DNA of 64,000 nucleotides from Pseudomonadota bacterium. GTDB lineage: Bacteria > Desulfobacterota > Desulfovibrionia > Desulfovibrionales > Desulfovibrionaceae. A program made the translations under genes and the position numbers. Location: contig JAEWQB010000028.1 of the NCBI GenBank assembly GCA_023460395.1, positions 124,001 to 188,000 of the forward strand, in the 5' to 3' direction. The notes below the pieces were generated by a model that was not told the DNA's origin, searched no databases, and saw nothing but the letters and a program-made list of their open reading frames with translations. This document shows, piece by piece, positions 59,536-64,000 of this stretch (the first letter of the stretch is position 1; each line of letters begins with the position of its first letter).

Positions 59536-61119
59536 ATGACCGCGCCTGCAAACAGCGCCCCCATGCCACGCGCTGAACCATCGCCCCTGCTAGAGTGCAG
59601 GGGCATTGCCAAACGATTCGGGCCAGTACAAGCCAACTGCGGGGTGGACCTTGCCGTCCATGCCGGACAGATCGTAGCGATTCTGGGTGAAAACGGCGCG
59701 GGCAAATCCACGCTCATGTCCATCATTGCCGGGCGCTACCAACCGGACGAAGGCGACCTGCTAGTGCGGGGAACCTCCGTGCGCTTCACCTCGCCCGCGC
59801 AGGCACTGCAACAAGGCATTGGCATGGTCTATCAGCGGTTTATGCTCATTGAACCACTGACCGTGGCGGAAAACGTGCTACTTGCCGCCGACGCCGCGCG
59901 CGCACCCGGAAGGCCACGGGCCACGGTGCGCTCCGTTTCCCGCCAGATTGTCGAACTCTCGCAACGCTACGGACTGCAAGTGGACCCCGACGCGCGTATC
60001 CGCGACCTCTCCATGGGAGAACGGCAACGTGTGGAAATTCTCAAGCTGCTCGTCCAGCAGGCGCGTATTCTCATTTTTGATGAACCCACAGCAGTGCTGG
60101 CCCAGCCTGAAGTAGAGGGATTGTTCGCAATTTTCCGTAAACTTCGCGAAACGGGGTGCGGCATCCTTTTCATCACCCATAAGCTCGAAGAAGTGCTGGA
60201 TGCGGCGGACCGCATCGCCATTCTGCGCCGGGGCCGCATCGTGGCACAGACCGATCCGTCCCAGATCACCAACAAACTAGAACTGGCGCGTCTTATGGTA
60301 GGCCGCGAGTTGGTTCTACGGGTGCACAAGCCCCCCGTAACGCTGGGAGCAACCGTTTTTGAAGCACGCGCACTACGCGGCGCGGCGTTTCAGAATGCCT
60401 CCTTCGCCGTGCGGCGCGGAGAAATTTTCTCCATAGTGGGCGTAGCGGGAAACGGACAGGAATCCCTCGCGGAAACGGTGGCTGGCATCGCACCGGCTAT
60501 GGGCGGTTCCATCTCGTTTATGGGCAGCCAGTATCCCGCCGCTCAGTGGCGGCAGGCTGTCTCCCGTATGCACTCGCAGGGAAGCCATCCCCACGCGACG
60601 GGCTGCGTAGCCTACGTGCCGGAAGACCGGCACCACGTGGGCAGTATTGCCACCATGGGTCTGCGTGAAAACTTTTTCCTCACCCGGCGGGATGCCGCCG
60701 GGCAGGGACCATGGCTGGACCCGGCCCGCATGCGCCGCGAAACGGAAGAGGCCATCCACAAGTTCACGATTGTCGCCCACGATGCCGAAAGCCCGGCGGG
60801 GAGTCTCTCCGGCGGAAATCTGCAAAAATTGCTGCTGGCCCGTGAAATGGCACGCGGCCCCGCGCTGTTTATCGCGGAACAGCCCACCCAAGGGCTGGAC
60901 ATCCGCGCCACGGAAGACGTCTGGGCCGCCATACTTGCGCAGCGCGAGCACTCCGCCGTGCTCATTATCACTGGCGACCTCCGGGAAGCACTGTCCCTGT
61001 CCGATCGCATCGGGGTGATGTTCCGGGGCAACATTGTGGACATTATTGACACCCGCGATGCCGACCGGGTCGAATATATCGGCCTTCTCATGGCCGGGGC
61101 AACCGCACCTAACTCCTGA
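59536..61119 (+). CDS. ABC transporter ATPase, two nucleotide-binding domains (purine nucleoside type)
   Basis: 527 residues with two ATPase halves as in sugar/nucleoside importers. First half: Walker A GENGAGKST, signature LSMGERQRVEILK, Walker B ILIFDEPTAVL. Second half: Walker A-like VGVAGNGQESLAE (degenerate, no Lys), signature SGGNLQKLLLARE, and Walker B ALFIAEQPTQGLD. Such asymmetry is normal here. It begins one base after the phosphoribosyltransferase stop and overlaps the first permease by TGATG. Confidence 0.94.
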   Translation: MTAPANSAPMPRAEPSPLLECRGIAKRFGPVQANCGVDLAVHAGQIVAILGENGAGKSTLMSIIAGRYQPDEGDLLVRGTSVRFTSPAQALQQGIGMVYQRFMLIEPLTVAENVLLAADAARAPGRPRATVRSVSRQIVELSQRYGLQVDPDARIRDLSMGERQRVEILKLLVQQARILIFDEPTAVLAQPEVEGLFAIFRKLRETGCGILFITHKLEEVLDAADRIAILRRGRIVAQTDPSQITNKLELARLMVGRELVLRVHKPPVTLGATVFEARALRGAAFQNASFAVRRGEIFSIVGVAGNGQESLAETVAGIAPAMGGSISFMGSQYPAAQWRQAVSRMHSQGSHPHATGCVAYVPEDRHHVGSIATMGLRENFFLTRRDAAGQGPWLDPARMRRETEEAIHKFTIVAHDAESPAGSLSGGNLQKLLLAREMARGPALFIAEQPTQGLDIRATEDVWAAILAQREHSAVLIITGDLREALSLSDRIGVMFRGNIVDIIDTRDADRVEYIGLLMAGATAPNS

Positions 61120-62324
61120 TGATAACGACCATGCTGACACTGGAAAAACGCCATACTCCATTACCCCGGCAAGGCCTGACCATTGCCGCCATAGCCCTTG
61201 GCACGGCCTTTATCGCCGGTGCTGCGGTTATGGCTGCTTACGGAGCCAACCCCCTCACGGCCTATGCCGCCATGTTGCGGGGCGCACTGGGGTCCGGGTT
61301 CGGACTCACCGAAGTGGTGGTCAAAGCCATTCCCCTTACCCTCACGGGGCTGGCTGTGGCCCTGTGTGCCACCATGCTCCTGTGGAACATCGGCTGCGAG
61401 GGACAATTTGTCATGGGAGGCATCGGCGCGGCTGGTGCGGTTATGTTCTTTGTACCGCACATGCCCGGCTGGCTAGCGTTACCGGCGGTTTTGCTCTGCG
61501 GCGTCGCAGGCGGAGCCGTTTGGGCGTACATCCCTGCCGTCCTCAAAGTTTGGAGCAACGTAAGCGAAATACTTACCACCCTCCTCCTGAATTACGTGGC
61601 TATCATTCTTATGGAGCACCTCTATTTCGGACCATGGCGCGATCCGGCGGGCATGGGATTTCCCGGCACGGCCCCCTTTCCGCCAGAAGCCATGCTCCCG
61701 CGTCTTTTTGATACACGCATCCATATGGGTGTTTTCGCCGCCGTGGCTCTGGCTTTGCTTTTACACACGCTGCTGGCCCGCTCGAAGTGGGGATTTTCCA
61801 TCCGCATCATCGGTCACGGACCACGCGCCGCCACCTACGCCGGACTCAACACAGCCCGGCAGACATTGCTGGTCATGACCATGAGCGGCGCACTGGCGGG
61901 GTTTGCCGGAGCGTGCGAGGCGGCGGCTATTCACTATCGTCTACAGGAAGGGTTTGCCTCCGGCTACGGGTACGATGGCATCATCGTAGCCTGTTTGGCT
62001 GCACTGCGCCCCCGCATGGTTCCCGTATGCGCCCTGCTACTAGGCGTGTTCATCGTGGGAGGGGAACAACTTGCCACAATGATGCAACTCCCCGCTTCCA
62101 TCAGCCGGATATTGGAAGGCGCGCTGCTCTTCGGCTTCCTGCTTGGCGAGTCCGTTTGCCGCTACCGCGTGCGGGTAAACACGAAAACACCTGCCGCTCC
62201 GGCGTCTACCGGGTCGCCCATATCCGCCCCTTTGCCGCAGACCAACGGGAACAACCAGCCCGGCGCACCCGCTGAAAACAGTGTCGCCAGCGGACGGCTG
62301 ACGCCAAAACAACGTATTCGATGA
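61119..62324 (+). CDS. ABC permease subunit 1 (BMP/purine type)
   Basis: 401 residues with about eight to ten helices in a branched-chain/ribose-type permease fold; characteristic stretch NIGCEGQFVMGGIGAAGAV and EILTTLLLNYVAI. A Pro/Ala/Thr-rich tail of about 50 residues follows the last helix. Start ATG 61119 overlaps the ATPase stop. A 126-bp gap separates it from the second permease. Confidence 0.92.
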   Translation: MITTMLTLEKRHTPLPRQGLTIAAIALGTAFIAGAAVMAAYGANPLTAYAAMLRGALGSGFGLTEVVVKAIPLTLTGLAVALCATMLLWNIGCEGQFVMGGIGAAGAVMFFVPHMPGWLALPAVLLCGVAGGAVWAYIPAVLKVWSNVSEILTTLLLNYVAIILMEHLYFGPWRDPAGMGFPGTAPFPPEAMLPRLFDTRIHMGVFAAVALALLLHTLLARSKWGFSIRIIGHGPRAATYAGLNTARQTLLVMTMSGALAGFAGACEAAAIHYRLQEGFASGYGYDGIIVACLAALRPRMVPVCALLLGVFIVGGEQLATMMQLPASISRILEGALLFGFLLGESVCRYRVRVNTKTPAAPASTGSPISAPLPQTNGNNQPGAPAENSVASGRLTPKQRIR

Positions 62325-62450
62325 GTCCACGCAACAGACATACCCGCGGCACCGCAGGCTATGGAGAGCGCACCCCATCCGCGCCACTCCCCGCGCTGCC
62401 GCACCAGCGCATCTCGGTGGTAAAACCGGAAAGCGCACAGAGGAATCGCC

Positions 62451-63380
62451 ATGCTTGATGATATTGTCTTCATAGCCAAAATCGCCACAAAATCTTCCAT
62501 GGCGGTTCTGTTCGCCGCCATTGGCGAAATTTGTGCCGAACGCAGCGGAGTTCTTAATCTCGGCGTGGAAGGCATGATGCTGGTGGGAGCGCTGGCTGGG
62601 GTTGCCGTGGGCATACACACCCACAATCCCGTGCTTGCCACAATGGGCGGCATGGCGGTGGGCGGGTTGCTGGCCTTATTACACGCCGTGTTTGCCATTA
62701 CCCTGCGGGTCAACCAAACACTTTCCGGGCTGGCGCTGACCATTTTGGGCGGTGGACTTTCCAGTTTTCTGGGCCGGGCATACATTGGCAAACCAGCTCT
62801 GCGTATGAAAGTGTACACGGTGCCCTACCTTTCCGACATTCCTGTGGTGGGCGATATTTTCTTCCGCCAGACACCACTAGTCTATGTGGCATATATACTG
62901 GTACCACTGGTTGCGTGGGTGCTCTTCCGCACCCGGTTGGGGTTGCGTATCCGCGCTGTGGGCGAAGACGCCGCCTCTGCCGACGCGGCGGGTGTTCCTG
63001 TCACTGCCATACGCTATGGCTGCACTGTTTTCGGCGGGTGCATGGCAGGTCTGGGGGGAGCCTATCTTTCCCTCGCCTACACTCCCGGCTGGAAAGAAAA
63101 CATGACCATGGGACAGGGGTGGATAGCTATTGCCATGGTCATTTTTGCCACATGGTACCCGTTCCGCGCATTCGCCGGGGCGTTACTTTTTGGCGCATTA
63201 GCCGCATTGCAATTCTATTTCCAAGCCACGGGAGTGGAAATCATTCCCGTTAACGTGCTGCGCATGATTCCGTATCTGGCGACGATTCTGGTACTTATCG
63301 TCGTCATGCGTCTTGATCGCGCACAAGGACGCGGTGCGGCTCCGGCAGCACTGGGCGTCCCCTTCAGCCGGGAGGGTTGA
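62451..63380 (+). CDS. ABC permease subunit 2 (BMP/purine type)
   Basis: 309 residues, similar fold: AAIGEICAERSGVLNLGVEGMMLVGALAGVAVG (split), TLSGLALTILGGGLSSFLG, and RAVGEDAASADAAGVPV. GAGG precedes ATG 62451. With the first permease it forms the membrane channel of the purine importer. The adenine deaminase gene starts two bases after its stop. Confidence 0.93.
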   Translation: MLDDIVFIAKIATKSSMAVLFAAIGEICAERSGVLNLGVEGMMLVGALAGVAVGIHTHNPVLATMGGMAVGGLLALLHAVFAITLRVNQTLSGLALTILGGGLSSFLGRAYIGKPALRMKVYTVPYLSDIPVVGDIFFRQTPLVYVAYILVPLVAWVLFRTRLGLRIRAVGEDAASADAAGVPVTAIRYGCTVFGGCMAGLGGAYLSLAYTPGWKENMTMGQGWIAIAMVIFATWYPFRAFAGALLFGALAALQFYFQATGVEIIPVNVLRMIPYLATILVLIVVMRLDRAQGRGAAPAALGVPFSREG

Positions 63381-63381
63381 T

Positions 63382-64000
63382 ATGACTTCACTTGCCACAC
63401 GCATAGCCACCGCACGCGGAGAAGAACCCGCCGACCTGCTTGTCCGCAATGTGCGGCTGGTCAACGTGCTTTCTGGAGAAATTCACCCCGCGCATGTCGC
63501 CGTGAAAGACGGCGTTGTCATCGGGTTTGAAGAATATTCGGCCCGGAACATCGTGGATGCCGAAGGGCGCTACTGTGTTCCCGGACTCATCGACGGGCAC
63601 ATTCACATTGAATCCACTTTGTTGGCCCCGCACCGCTTTGCGCAGGCCGCCGCCGCGCACGGCACTGCCGCCGTCATTTGCGACCCGCATGAAATCGCCA
63701 ACGTCATGGGCGCGGCGGGCATTGAGTATATGCTGGAAGCAAGCCACGGACTGCCCCTTTCCGTTTTTATGATGATGCCCTCATGCGTGCCTGCCACGCA
63801 CATGGAGCACTCCGGTGCCAATCTAACCGCTGACCACGTGCGTGACTTTCTTGCCCGCTACCCGGAACGCATGCTTGGTTTGGCAGAAATGATGAACTAC
63901 CCCGGCGTCCTCTTTCGCGATCCCGCAGTGCTCGCCAAGCTCGAAGCCGCGCAAGGTCGCGTTGTGGACGGTCACGCGCCCCTGCTTTCCGGCACAGACT
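63382..64000 (+). CDS. ade: Adenine deaminase, N-terminal part
   Basis: Starts at ATG 63382 and runs off the right edge; 206 residues are seen. Amidohydrolase signatures: CVPGLIDGHIHIEST for the first metal site, CDPHEIANVMG, and SCVPATHMEHSG, all typical of Ade rather than adenosine deaminase. It turns adenine into hypoxanthine plus ammonia. Placed after the uptake genes and phosphoribosyltransferase, it completes an import-deaminate-salvage route. The metal-binding second half lies outside the window. Confidence 0.93.
   Translation, partial: MTSLATRIATARGEEPADLLVRNVRLVNVLSGEIHPAHVAVKDGVVIGFEEYSARNIVDAEGRYCVPGLIDGHIHIESTLLAPHRFAQAAAAHGTAAVICDPHEIANVMGAAGIEYMLEASHGLPLSVFMMMPSCVPATHMEHSGANLTADHVRDFLARYPERMLGLAEMMNYPGVLFRDPAVLAKLEAAQGRVVDGHAPLLSGTD

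Overview
The window looks like a chromosomal segment of a sulfate-reducing deltaproteobacterium of the Desulfovibrio type. The signs are a Desulfovibrio-type trimeric porin at the left edge, a fliR-flhB-flhA-flhF-flhG-fliA-cheY-fliL flagellar run, sulfur/selenium relay genes (YedE, TusA, DUF3343, DsrE), a TauE/SafE exporter in a stress cluster, and sigma-54 type promoters. No rRNA operon or replication origin is present, so the species call is an inference.

Layout: 1-4.2 kb, porin end, hisD, purC, fabI and a 31-residue membrane peptide. 4.4-8.4 kb (minus strand), a putative stress operon: Usp-like protein, two small proteins, TauE/SafE permease, tandem UspA and a tail-anchored protein. It is preceded by a good -24/-12 sigma-54 promoter and three phased dyads. 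8.7-13.8 kb, a Lon-type protease with a complete receiver domain inserted before its AAA+ module, facing an NtrC-type regulator and a histidine kinase. 14.2-14.6 kb, two identical tRNA-Ser(GGA) genes flanking the SRP RNA.

14.59-23.39 kb is a genomic island in the second tRNA-Ser, bounded by a 17-bp direct repeat. It carries a damaged integrase (no normal start codon plus an amber stop), an intact type I-C interference operon (cas5-cas8c-cas7-cas3) with no cas1/cas2/cas4 and no array in the window, and a frameshifted KilA-N gene. A truncated Xre-type regulator lies just beyond the right attachment site.

23.8-27.8 kb, sulfur/selenium cluster. 28-31.4 kb, DEAD-box helicase, GIY-YIG protein, MBL-fold hydrolase and UbiX. 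31.6-34.2 kb, a cobalamin riboswitch ahead of metE. 34.3-36.8 kb, hflX (apparent AUA start) and a stand-alone IMP cyclohydrolase. 37.1-40.9 kb, surface polysaccharide genes. 41.3-51.2 kb, flagellar export/regulation genes, with a sigma-54 promoter so close to fliR that the message could be leaderless. 51.3-57.4 kb, dus, ispH, cheV, bioB, an unusual Rrf2 regulator and a lipoprotein. 57.7-64 kb, a purine uptake and salvage operon (BMP-family binding protein, phosphoribosyltransferase, ABC ATPase, two permeases, adenine deaminase) that runs off the right edge.

The two strongest leads are (i) the receiver-Lon protease with its kinase, NtrC-type regulator and sigma-54/dyad-controlled stress operon, which looks like one signalling unit, and (ii) the decayed tRNA-Ser island that keeps an intact, adaptation-free type I-C effector.
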